9,308 nt of DNA from NCBI GenBank assembly GCA_038231495.1, contig JBBRLG010000287.1, positions 1 through 9,308 of the forward strand. The letters are read 5' to 3'. A program made the position numbers and the translations under genes. Shown here piece after piece: positions 1 to 6,800 of this stretch. The notes beneath the pieces are model-generated. The model was not told the origin of the DNA. It saw only the letters and a list, made by a program, of their open reading frames with translations, and did no database searches. Every line of letters starts with the position of its first letter. The first letter of the stretch is position 1. The stretch is from JBBRLG01 sp038231495. GTDB taxonomy: Bacteria > Planctomycetota > Planctomycetia > Gemmatales > Gemmataceae.

Positions 1-3
1 CTG

Positions 4-103
4 CAACCCTTTCAGGGTAGGTTGTGGATAGCGGCCGCGCTCTCCGCCCCAGGGTAGCCGCTGCGCGGCAACCCTGGGCTGTGGTATATAACCCCTTCGG
101 GGT
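4..103. repeat. Cluster of three short hairpins
   Basis: Three stem-loops lie in a row. The first pairs ACCCT (6-10) with AGGGT (14-18) around a TTC loop, flanked by CAACC/GGTTG. The second pairs CCCAGGGT (48-55) with ACCCTGGG (71-78) and has an inner GCCGC/GCGGC stem (57-61 with 65-69). The third pairs ACCCC (91-95) with GGGGT (99-103), again around a TTC loop. The shared CCC...GGG design and lack of a convincing reading frame suggest an interspersed non-coding repeat, of a kind I have the impression is frequent in environmental planctomycete genomes. It may continue upstream of the window. Family membership is inference; the stems are directly visible. Confidence 0.55.
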
Positions 104-141
104 AAAATACTTATGCCACCTGGCCAACTGACACAGTAGAA

Positions 142-264
142 TTAGCAAGCGGATACAAAACCCAAGGCGAGCCGAGGGCGATAGCCCCCGGTGTGTAAAC
201 CTGGGTCAAGTCCCCACCGGGGGCTTTCGCACCTGGCTCGCCTTGGGTTTGAACCCGCTTCTAA
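142..264. repeat. 123-nt imperfect palindrome with perfect 16-bp and 11-bp stems
   Basis: A perfect 16-bp stem pairs 158-173 (ends in GGCGAGCC) with 235-250 (starts with GGCTCGCC). Inside it a perfect 11-bp stem pairs AGCCCCCGGTG (183-193) with CACCGGGGGCT (215-225), leaving a 21-nt loop. Outside, the arms continue imperfectly: TTAG plus AAGCGG at 142-152 matches CCGCTT plus CTAA at 255-264. The nested design points to a REP-like or non-autonomous palindromic element. I see no clear target-site duplication, so mobility is unproven. It lies upstream of the first hcp gene and is too far away to be an ordinary terminator for anything visible here. Confidence 0.7.
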
Positions 265-493
265 GCGGTGTGCCCGGAAAAAGCAAAATCGCTGTCCGCC
301 TCGCGGGCGGGAAGCGCATATCTGGGCAGAGGCATACAAGGGACGGTTGGGTCGGCAAGCAAAAACGGGGCGGCGTTCGCCCCCGGACTTGCCGAAAACG
401 AGGCGGGCACGGCCGGCATGGCTGTCCCCGGCCGGCCTCCCCAACCGGGCCACCAATAAGGACAACCAATCCGTTCCATGTAGGAGATTTCCG
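265..493 (+). other. Non-coding leader upstream of the first hcp gene
   Basis: No gene is supported here. The stretch contains a nested hairpin (CGGCAAG at 353-359 pairing with CTTGCCG at 388-394, with GGGGCG 367-372 pairing with CGCCCC 378-383 inside) and GGCCGG-rich palindromic sequence around 408-440. It probably includes the promoter and 5' leader of the hcp gene, but I cannot identify a convincing -35/-10 pair. The ribosome binding site AGGAG is at 482-486. An open frame runs through this stretch into hcp, but the Hcp homology begins only at the ATG at 494. Confidence 0.4.
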
Positions 494-982
494 ATGGCAG
501 CAGTTGACTATTTCCTGAAGATCGAAGGCATCGAGGGCGAGTCTTCGGACGCCAAGCACAAGGGCGAGATCGAGCTCAGCTCGTGGAGTTGGGGTGAAAA
601 GCAGAGCGGCACGCACGCCAGCGGCGCCGGCGGCGGCGCCGGCAAAGTGGCCATGGACGACTTCCGTTTCACGATGCACGTTAACAAGGCGACGCCGAAG
701 CTGATGCTGGCGTGTGCCAGCGGCGAACACATCAAAAAGGCGACCCTCGTCTGCCGCAAGGCAGGCAAGGACCAGCAGGAATATATGAAGATCGTCTTGT
801 CGGATTTGCTGGTCAGTTCCTACTCGACGGGCGGCAGCGCCAGCAGCAGTGTCGTGCCGGTCGATCAGATTGCCATGAACTTCGCCAAGATCGAGTTCGA
901 GTACAAGGAGCAGAAAGGCGACGGCACCCTTGGCGGTGCCGTCAAGGCGGGCTGGGATCTCAAGTCGAACGCCAAGATTTAA
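494..982 (+). CDS. hcp: Type VI secretion tube protein Hcp (Pseudomonas Hcp1-like)
   Basis: Hcp forms hexameric rings that stack into the inner tube of the type VI secretion system; the tube is expelled by sheath contraction and can carry small effectors in its lumen. The 162-aa product has the family hallmarks: an N-terminal strand DYFLKIEGIEGES (5-17), then HKGEIELSSWSWG (22-34), a Gly-rich loop (44-50), a KATPKLMLACASG stretch (65-77), VSSYSTGG (108-115) and a C-terminal strand region IAMNFAKIEFEY (126-137). Length and motif order match P. aeruginosa Hcp1, which is also 162 aa. The start at 494 is chosen because AGGAG (482-486) lies 7 nt upstream and family homology begins there; the longer frame from 191 crosses non-coding repeats. 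No signal peptide, as expected for a cytoplasmic tube subunit. Downstream genes of the same system start 316 bp later. Family assignment is firm; whether it acts as tube or effector carrier is not visible. Confidence 0.95.
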   Translation: MAAVDYFLKIEGIEGESSDAKHKGEIELSSWSWGEKQSGTHASGAGGGAGKVAMDDFRFTMHVNKATPKLMLACASGEHIKKATLVCRKAGKDQQEYMKIVLSDLLVSSYSTGGSASSSVVPVDQIAMNFAKIEFEYKEQKGDGTLGGAVKAGWDLKSNAKI

Positions 983-984
983 GT

Positions 985-1031
985 TCCGGCCGTCGCGGAC
1001 CGCGGCACCTGCGCCGCGGACCGCGGCCGGA
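985..1031 (+). terminator. GC-rich stem-loop after hcp, possible terminator or processing site
   Basis: Immediately after the hcp stop codon, TCCGGCCG (985-992) pairs with CGGCCGGA (1024-1031). Inside, CCGCGGC (1000-1006) pairs with GCCGCGG (1013-1019) around a 6-nt loop. The 13-mer CGCGGACCGCGGC occurs twice, at 994-1006 and 1015-1027. There is no T-tract, so it is not a classical intrinsic terminator. A strong stem behind a highly expressed gene such as hcp could instead protect the 3' end of the mRNA. The function is inference. Confidence 0.4.
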
Positions 1032-1298
1032 CGGGCCGGATGGCCTCGCAGGGTCGCGGCCCGGTCCAACCAAACGCACCGGGGCTTGTCGCTCTGCCCT
1101 GGATGAACGAACAAAAAAGGTCGAAACACTCTTTTTTATAACCGGGCCCGGGCCCGGGGGCGCGGCGAGAGGTCGCGGAGAACCGGCCGCCCGCCACCAG
1201 TGGCGAAGGTAGTCGTTCTGCTAAGAGACCGGCGGTTGCCTTTTTTTGCCTCTTCGGGGAACCAGGCGCGTTGACACGCGCCTAACAGGAGTCGAACT
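1032..1298 (+). other. Intergenic stretch between hcp and the peptidoglycan-binding-like gene
   Basis: No gene is supported. Visible items are an A6/T6 stem (AAAAAAG 1113-1119 with CTTTTTT 1131-1137), a self-complementary CCGGGC tract (1142-1157), a small GCCAC/GTGGC hairpin (1193-1204), and a T7 run (1241-1247) preceded only by weakly paired GC-rich sequence. The T7 run could end transcription from hcp, but the stem before it is poor. The AGGAG at 1287-1291 belongs to the next gene, 7 nt before its ATG. Confidence 0.4.
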
Positions 1299-1781
1299 AT
1301 GGCTTTCATCGAATTGACTGGGGTCGCGGATTTTCCATTCGCATTCAATGTCGATCAGGGAGTGGGCCCTGGTCTTGGTGGGTCTTACCGCCGCGATGAC
1401 ATCATGCTCGTCCAATACCTGTTCAAGAAAGTCTGGGAGGAGAATTTTTTCGTCGCTGACGATCCGCCCCTGGATAGGCCGCCGGCGCCCGGGAGCATCA
1501 AAGTCGACGGCCTCTATGGTCCAACTACGCAGCGCTGGATCCTCGAGTATCAAAGGATGATGGAAATTCGCGGTGCCAATATACACGTCGATGGAAGGGT
1601 CGATCGCAAGATAGGGCGTGAGACGACGATTACCCATTCGTTCTTCACGATCGCCTTTCTGAACCGGCAATTCAAAACTGCTGCTCCAAGCACCTTCGTA
1701 AACTTCATTGATGACCCGGAAATGCCACCGGAATTGAAGGGGGTGCTCGGCGTTGTTATTACGGATGGTGACGATTCATGA
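1299..1781 (+). CDS. Small T6SS-linked protein with peptidoglycan-binding-like motif
   Basis: The 160-aa product has the signature of the peptidoglycan_binding_1 family (PF01471-like): an initial helix DDIMLVQYLF (33-42), the core VDGLYGPTTQRW (69-80) followed by ILEYQ, and a second VDGRVD (97-102). Compared with the usual fold, the link between first helix and core is lengthened by an Asp/Pro-rich insertion (about 52-66). The C-terminal part (110-160) matches nothing I recognise. There is no signal peptide or membrane segment, so it is made in the cytoplasm and would need another route, such as T6SS delivery, to reach cell wall. AGGAG at 1287-1291 supports the start. Its stop overlaps the tagJ start by 4 bp (ATGA), implying translational coupling. 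Local GC is about 53% in a hand-counted stretch, lower than the dehydrogenase gene. Role (effector, spike/tube adaptor or structural part) is inference; no lytic catalytic motif is apparent. Confidence 0.75.
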   Translation: MAFIELTGVADFPFAFNVDQGVGPGLGGSYRRDDIMLVQYLFKKVWEENFFVADDPPLDRPPAPGSIKVDGLYGPTTQRWILEYQRMMEIRGANIHVDGRVDRKIGRETTITHSFFTIAFLNRQFKTAAPSTFVNFIDDPEMPPELKGVLGVVITDGDDS

Positions 1782-2569
1782 ACGCCGGTGAACTCTTCAA
1801 GGCGGGCCAGTTGCAAGCCGCCATCGACGCGCAACTGCAAGAGGTCAAGCGCAACGCGGCGGACCAGGCCAAGCGCCTGTTCTTGTTCGAGTTGTTGGTC
1901 TTCGCCGGCGACCTCGACCGCGCCCGCCGGCAGATCGACGCCGTGACTTTCGGCGAAGCGGAGCGCGACGCCGTCGTCATCGGCTACCGCAAACTGCTCG
2001 ACGCGGAACAAGATCGCCGCAAGCTTTTTTCCGAGAGCAAGCGGCCGCAGTTTCTGGGACCGCCGCCGGAGCACGTGCAATGGCGGTTGGAGGCGATCAA
2101 CTGTCTGCGCGGCAACCAACAGCAGGAGGCGGCGGAGTTGCTCGGCCGCGCCAACGCCGCTGTGCCGCCGCAGCCGGGACTTCTCAACGCGACGCCGTTC
2201 GAGTCGCTGCGCGACGGCGACGACCTGTTCGCCTCGGTATTGGAGGTGATGGCGAAAGGCGTTTACTCGTGGGTGCCGTTCGAGGCAATTGACTCAGTAG
2301 CGCTAAACCCGCCGCGCGCGCCGCGCGACCTGATCTGGTTCCCGGCGCGCCTGCAACTGCGCGACGGGCAGACCGGCGAGGTCTATTTGCCCGTGCTCTA
2401 TCCGGGCACGCACGCGCAAGCGGACGAACCGCTCAAACTCGGCCGCCTGACCGACTGGAAGGCGGTCGAGAGGGGCCCGGTCCTCGGCGTCGGCCTGCGC
2501 ACCTACGTCGCCGACGGACAGGCCGTGCCCCTGTTGGACTGGCGCGAACTCCAATTCACGGGGGAGTGA
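1778..2569 (+). CDS. tagJ: T6SS accessory protein TagJ (ImpE family)
   Basis: TagJ/ImpE proteins are cytoplasmic T6SS accessories; in P. aeruginosa TagJ associates with the sheath protein TssB and is linked to ClpV-driven sheath disassembly. This 263-aa product begins with an ImpE-type helical, TPR-like region (ELFKAGQLQAAIDAQLQEV, 5-23, then FLFELLVFAGDLDRARRQID, 35-54) and ends with the conserved mixed region: GVYSWVPFEAI (161-171), PRDLIWFPARL (182-192), EVYLPVLYPG (201-210) and DWRELQF (254-260). The length fits full-length family members. The ATG overlaps the previous stop (ATGA at 1778-1781), so it is probably translated by coupling rather than from its own strong binding site. In P. 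aeruginosa H1-T6SS, tagJ directly follows hcp1; here a peptidoglycan-binding-like gene sits between them. Family assignment is strong; mechanism in this organism is inferred. Confidence 0.92.
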   Translation: MNAGELFKAGQLQAAIDAQLQEVKRNAADQAKRLFLFELLVFAGDLDRARRQIDAVTFGEAERDAVVIGYRKLLDAEQDRRKLFSESKRPQFLGPPPEHVQWRLEAINCLRGNQQQEAAELLGRANAAVPPQPGLLNATPFESLRDGDDLFASVLEVMAKGVYSWVPFEAIDSVALNPPRAPRDLIWFPARLQLRDGQTGEVYLPVLYPGTHAQADEPLKLGRLTDWKAVERGPVLGVGLRTYVADGQAVPLLDWRELQFTGE

Positions 2570-2711
2570 CGAGGAATTTCTCCCCTCGCGACCGCCCGAT
2601 TGTTTTTGCAGCGTTCCACCGGAAGGGATATGCTTGCAGTTTTGCGACGGCAGAGGTCGGGCTAGCCTAACTTTTGGCTGCCCCTCTACCGCCGATCAGG
2701 AGGGTTCTCCC

Positions 2712-3197
2712 ATGGCGTACGAATTCTACGTGACGATCGAAGGAACCAAACAAGGGAAATTCAAGGGGGAAAGTAAGGTCGCCGCCCGCAAGGATAATCT
2801 CGTCGGGCTGGCGTTTGAGTACAAAGTGATTTCGCCGCACGACGCGGCGACCGGCGTGGCCAGCGGCAAGCGGCAACACAGCCCGATCCTATTCACCAAG
2901 GAGTGGGGGCCGGCCTCTCCCCAGATCTATCAAGCGCTTTGGACCAACGAGGTCTTGAAGTCGGTGTTGTTTGAATTCATCCGGATGTCTCCGGACGGCA
3001 AGGAAACCATTTTCCAGACGGTCAAGCTCACCACCGCAAATATCGTTGCGGTTCACGCGTACAGAGACCATACTGGGGCGAAGTCGAACGACCCGGTCCA
3101 GACGCACGAGTTGGAAGACGTGTCGTTCGTTTTTCACAAAATCGAGGTCACAAACAACATAGCCAAGACCATGGCGTCGGACGAATGGCACCACTAA
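2712..3197 (+). CDS. hcp: Second Hcp, different subfamily from the first
   Basis: The 161-aa product belongs to the enterobacterial-type Hcp subfamily (TIGR03344-like). It opens with MAYEFYVTIEGTKQGKFKGE (1-20), has the typical GKRQHSP motif (52-58) followed by FTKEWGPASPQIYQAL (61-76), and ends with LEDVSFVFHKIEVT (134-147) and an ASDEW tail. It shares little obvious sequence with the Hcp at 494-982, so the pair is not a recent duplication. AGGAGG at 2698-2703, 8 nt before the ATG, fixes the start; the in-frame upstream ATG at 2634 would add residues with no Hcp similarity. It lies 142 bp after tagJ; that gap contains only a weak hairpin (GGGGAG 2561-2566 with CTCCCC 2580-2585). No signal peptide, as expected. 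It may form a second tube type, a mixed tube, or an effector-specific carrier; the sequence does not decide. Confidence 0.92.
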   Translation: MAYEFYVTIEGTKQGKFKGESKVAARKDNLVGLAFEYKVISPHDAATGVASGKRQHSPILFTKEWGPASPQIYQALWTNEVLKSVLFEFIRMSPDGKETIFQTVKLTTANIVAVHAYRDHTGAKSNDPVQTHELEDVSFVFHKIEVTNNIAKTMASDEWHH

Positions 3198-3257
3198 ATC
3201 GGGCCTTGGGTTTCAACGGGCGCGTCGCACCGGGCAAGGATAACTTCTTCCAGGGCG

Positions 3258-3368
3258 GTGGTATACTCACCGCGGCTTGGAATGACACAAGCCCGAAGCG
3301 CCAGCGAGGGACCGTCCCTCGCTGGCGCTTCGGGCTTGTGTCAAGTTACCCCGCGCCGAGTATAACAC
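3258..3368. repeat. 111-nt palindrome with perfect 28-bp core stem
   Basis: The core is a perfect 28-bp inverted repeat, 3284-3311 against 3315-3342, with a CCG loop; the arm starts GACACAAGCCCGAAGCGCCA. Around it, 18-nt outer arms (3258-3275 and 3351-3368) match at 15 of 18 positions and share the same centre (3313) and equal 8-nt spacers. Each outer arm carries TATACTC pointing toward the centre. The structure reads as two head-to-head copies of one repeat unit of about 55 nt. The AAGCCCGAAGCG...AGCGAGGGA unit resembles repeats I associate with planctomycete genomes (recollection, not verified). It could act as a bidirectional terminator or REP-like element between the T6SS module and the next operon. 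No T-tract follows either arm. Confidence 0.85.
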
Positions 3369-3395
3369 GGGGTGTTGCTTATCCCAGATGTATAG

Positions 3396-3468
3396 ACCCA
3401 AAGGGGTCAGGTTCATTTATCGCCCTCCTTTGGGTGACCTTCAATATATGAACCTGACCCCTTTGGGT
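3396..3468. repeat. Perfect 21-bp inverted repeat with 31-nt loop
   Basis: Positions 3396-3416 (begins ACCCAAAGGGGTCAGG) are the exact reverse complement of 3448-3468. The 31-nt loop contains CCTTTGGGTGACC (3427-3439), which recurs as a direct repeat at 3460-3472, giving a 33-nt period. The GGGTCAGGTTCAT arm resembles REP-type sequences associated with RAYT (Y1-type) transposases, but no transposase is present here and that link is from memory only. It may be a non-autonomous remnant. Confidence 0.75.
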
Positions 3469-3570
3469 GACCCCAATCCCCGTGCTTGCGCGATCCGATT
3501 CGCGCCGCCACCCCCTAACGCCGGACAGCCCGATTGCGTTGCCTTTGAGCGACCGACAGCGGACAACTCA

Positions 3571-3715
3571 CCCACCCTTGCCAAAGCGCACATTCTTGGC
3601 AAGGGTGGGATTTTGGCACCCAGCGACCGTCAGAAGCGGGCAGCGTCGCTGATATACCCTTGCCAAGTTTGGCGAGGGGGTGGCAAGGGTCAACTTGGCG
3701 AGGGTCGGTTTGGCG
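3571..3715. repeat. Cluster of inverted GGCAAGGGT / TTGGCGAGGG motifs
   Basis: A perfect 14-bp inverted repeat pairs CCCACCCTTGCCAA (3571-3584) with TTGGCAAGGGTGGG (3596-3609) over an 11-nt loop. A second, 10-bp one pairs ACCCTTGCCA (3656-3665) with TGGCAAGGGT (3681-3690). TTGGCGAGGG recurs directly at 3669-3678 and 3695-3704, and TTTGGCG again at 3709-3715. No coding sequence is supported. These motifs may be degenerate copies of a repeat or binding sites upstream of the dehydrogenase gene; the rest of the gap to 3850 shows nothing else I can name. Confidence 0.6.
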
Positions 3716-3850
3716 CAAGCCCGGTGTGCGGATTGTTCGTGCCGAGGGAATGCGAAAACACGGAAGCCATCGCCCGTCCCGCTGCTATATTGACAAGCAA
3801 CGTGCGTCCCGCTTGCGTCGCCTCTCAACCGCCTGGAGTTTACCCACGCC

Positions 3851-6800
3851 ATGAAACCGTGGAACCGCCTTGCCGTCCTTGCGCTCTTGCTCGCCCTTCC
3901 CGCCGTCGGCCGTGGCCAGGTGCCGCCGGACAAGGCGGTGTCCACCTTCAAGGTCGCCGACGGCCTGGAAATCGCGCTGTTCGCGTCCGAGCCGCTGTTC
4001 GTCAATCCGACCTGCATGGACATCGACCCCAAGGGCCGCGTGTGGGTGTGCGAGTCGGTCAACTACCGCACGAAGCTGCACAAGAAGCCGCTCAACCGCG
4101 CCGAGGGCGACCGCATCGTCATCCTCGAAGACACCGAGGGCACCGGCAAGGCGGACAAGGCCACCACGTTCTACCAGTCGCCGGAACTGTACGGGCCGAT
4201 GGGCATCGCGGTCGCGAAAGACCCCACCGGCCCCGGTTACAAGGTGTACGTCTGCCAGTCGCCGGACATCCTCGTTTTCGAGGACAAGGAGGGCAAGGGC
4301 AAGGCCGACGGCCCGCCGAAGAAGCTGCTCACCGGCTTCGGCGGCTTCGACCACGACCACGGCGTTCACGGCATCTTCATCGGCCCGGATTCCAAACTCT
4401 ATTTCAGCGTCGGCGACCAGGGCGTCAACGGGCTGCAAAGCAGTGACGGCAAGGGCCGCAAGTGGGTCAGCAACGGCCTCGATTGCCGGGCCGGCACCAT
4501 CTGGCGCTGCGACCTCGACGGCAAGAACCTCGAACTGATTGCCCACAACTTACGCAACGAGTACGAGCCGTGCATGGACAGTTTCGGCAACATTTGGATG
4601 TCCGACAACGACGACGACGGCACCGAGCAGACGCGCATCTGTTTCGTCATGCCCGGCGGCAACTACGGCTACCACCCGCGCGGCCCCGGCCAGACACACT
4701 GGCACGAGGAACAGCCCGGCGTCGTGCCCAAGGTCCTGCGCACCGGGTTCGGCTCGCCGACCGGCATGTGCTTCTACGAAGGGACGCTGCTGCCGAAGAA
4801 ATATTGGGGCCAACTGCTGCACACCGACGCCGGTCCGCGACACCTGCGTTGTTACCACCTGAAGACGCAAGGGGCGGGGTTTGAAATCGACCGCGAGGAC
4901 ATGGTGACGAGTACGGATACGTGGTTTCGGCCGTCGGACGTGTGCGTCGCGCCGGACGGTAGCGTGTTCATCTCCGACTGGTACGACCCTGGCGTCGGCG
5001 GCCACGGTATGGGCGACATTACCCGCGGCCGCATCTTTCGCATCACGCCGAAGGGACACAAGGGTTACACGGTTCCGGAATATGATTTGACAAGGGAAAA
5101 AGGAGCGCATGACGCGCTCACTTCGCCGAATCGGGCGGTAGCGCACATGGCAGCACAACAGATCAAGAATAAATGGCAAAAGCCAGAAGATGTGTTATTT
5201 GGAGTTGTGGACCCCAATCGACCCAAGGATGAAAAGGAGGATGTTAAGTTCCAAAAGCAGATCTTGATTGCCAGGTCATTCTGGCTGGCAGCTGAAATGG
5301 GGTACTGGGAGGGAGCCTATAAGGAAAAGCAGAACTTAGCTTGGCTATTTGACCGCGATGACAATGCGAATGCTGACGACAACTTAAGAACATTACTCTT
5401 GATGATAAGAACTATGTTCCGCCGTAACCCTGACATTTCCAAGCTGCCAAAACAGCTCATTGGCGACTTAAAGAAGATAAGCGAGAACCCCGGTGCCCCG
5501 GCCGGCCGTGAAATCCTTTTGGCACTTAGAAACTCTGATCCCCAATTCGCCCGATCCTGGATTTTCGACCTGGCGAAGCAATACGACGGCAAGGACCGCT
5601 TCTACCTCGAAGCCATCGGCATCGCGGTCGGCCACCACGACGAGGAGCGCCGCAACGTCATCCTCGCCGGCTTCGAGAAAGAGTTCCCGGAATGGAACGA
5701 CAAGGTCGCCGACCTCGTGTGGGAACTGCGGCCGCCGGACATCATTCCCACCCTGGAAAAGCGGCTCGGCGACACGAAGTTACCCGCCGCCCAGCGCGCC
5801 CGCATCGTGGACATCGTTGCCACCTCGGAGGACAAAAACAGCGGCCACGTCCTCCTAAAAGCCCTGGAAACCGAGGCCGCGGGCGAGGTGCGCGACAGGA
5901 TCATCGACAACCTGAAACTGTTTCTGCCGGGCAAGTGGGCCGGGCTGCGCCAGAGTGCCGAACTGACCGACAGCATCAAAAAGCTGCTCGGCCAGCCGGA
6001 AACGCGGGCCACGGGCCTGATGCTCGTCGGCGTCGCCCAGAAGGCGGACTTGCTCAACACGGTCGTCGAGGCGGCGGCGAACGCCAAGGAAGCGGGGCCG
6101 ACGCGCAAAGCCGCGCTCAACACGCTCGGTCAGTTGCCGACGCCAGAAACGGTCGCGGCCCTGGTCAAGTTCCTCAAGATCGAGCCGGCGACACTGCGGA
6201 CGGACGTGACCGACGCGCTGGGCAAGTTGGCTGCGCAAACGGCAAACAAGCCGGCCGCCGATGCCGCGCTGAAAACTTTACAAACTATCGTCAAGGACGA
6301 TGCCTCGGACAAGGAATTGCGGCTGAACGCCCTCGGCTCGCTGGCCGGCACCCGTCCGGGCACCGAATGGCTGTTAAGCCTTGGCACCAAGGGAGGATTG
6401 CCGGAAGCGCTGAAGGCGGACACCGGCCGGCTGTTGCGCAACAGCTCGTTCCAGGACCTGCGCAACAAGGCGAACATTGTCTTCGCGCCCAACCGGCTCG
6501 ACCCGAAAAAGCTGCCCGACATTGCCGTTCTTGCGAAGCGCAAGGGCGACGTGAACCACGGTAAGGAGCTAATGGCGCTGAGCGTCAAGAACGACATGCA
6601 GTGCATGAAATGTCACACGGTCCGCGGCACCGGCGGCAAGATCGGGCCGGACCTGTCGATGATCGGCAAGAAGGCCAGCCGCGAAAACCTGTTCGAGTCG
6701 ATCCTGTATCCGAGCAAGGCCATCGCCGACCAGTACCTCGTCTGGGTCATCGAAACGAAGAAGGGTCTGCAATACAGCGGCCTGGTCGTCGAGGACACGC

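Noticed and set aside
1..264. CRISPR-like array at the left end
   Set aside because: The hairpins differ in sequence and length, with no regular direct repeats or equal spacers.
191..493. N-terminal extension of the first hcp frame from an ATG at 191
   Set aside because: It runs through palindromic non-coding DNA, shows no Hcp similarity, and AGGAG at 482-486 marks the ATG at 494.
206..1129. 307-aa open frame on the - strand opposite hcp
   Set aside because: It is antisense to a confidently identified hcp and has the Arg/Ala-rich composition of GC-rich shadow frames.
1226..1250. Intrinsic terminator at the T7 run 1241-1247
   Set aside because: The preceding GC-rich sequence forms only a very short stem, so the evidence is too weak for a separate terminator call.
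2634..2711. Earlier ATG in frame with the second hcp
   Set aside because: The family homology begins at 2712, directly after a strong AGGAGG; the upstream residues resemble nothing.
3185..3451. Small open frame after the second hcp
   Set aside because: It crosses the 111-nt palindrome; its SPKRQRG-like stretch is just the translated repeat arm.
3786..3818. Possible promoter with TTGACA at 3790-3795 or TATATT at 3786-3791
   Set aside because: No matching -10 lies 17 nt after TTGACA (TTGCGT instead), and no -35 lies before TATATT, so neither pair is convincing.
3388..4446. 352-aa open frame overlapping the start of the dehydrogenase
   Set aside because: It begins inside a repeat and continues in the wrong frame of a clearly coding GC-rich gene; composition is Arg/Pro-rich shadow sequence.
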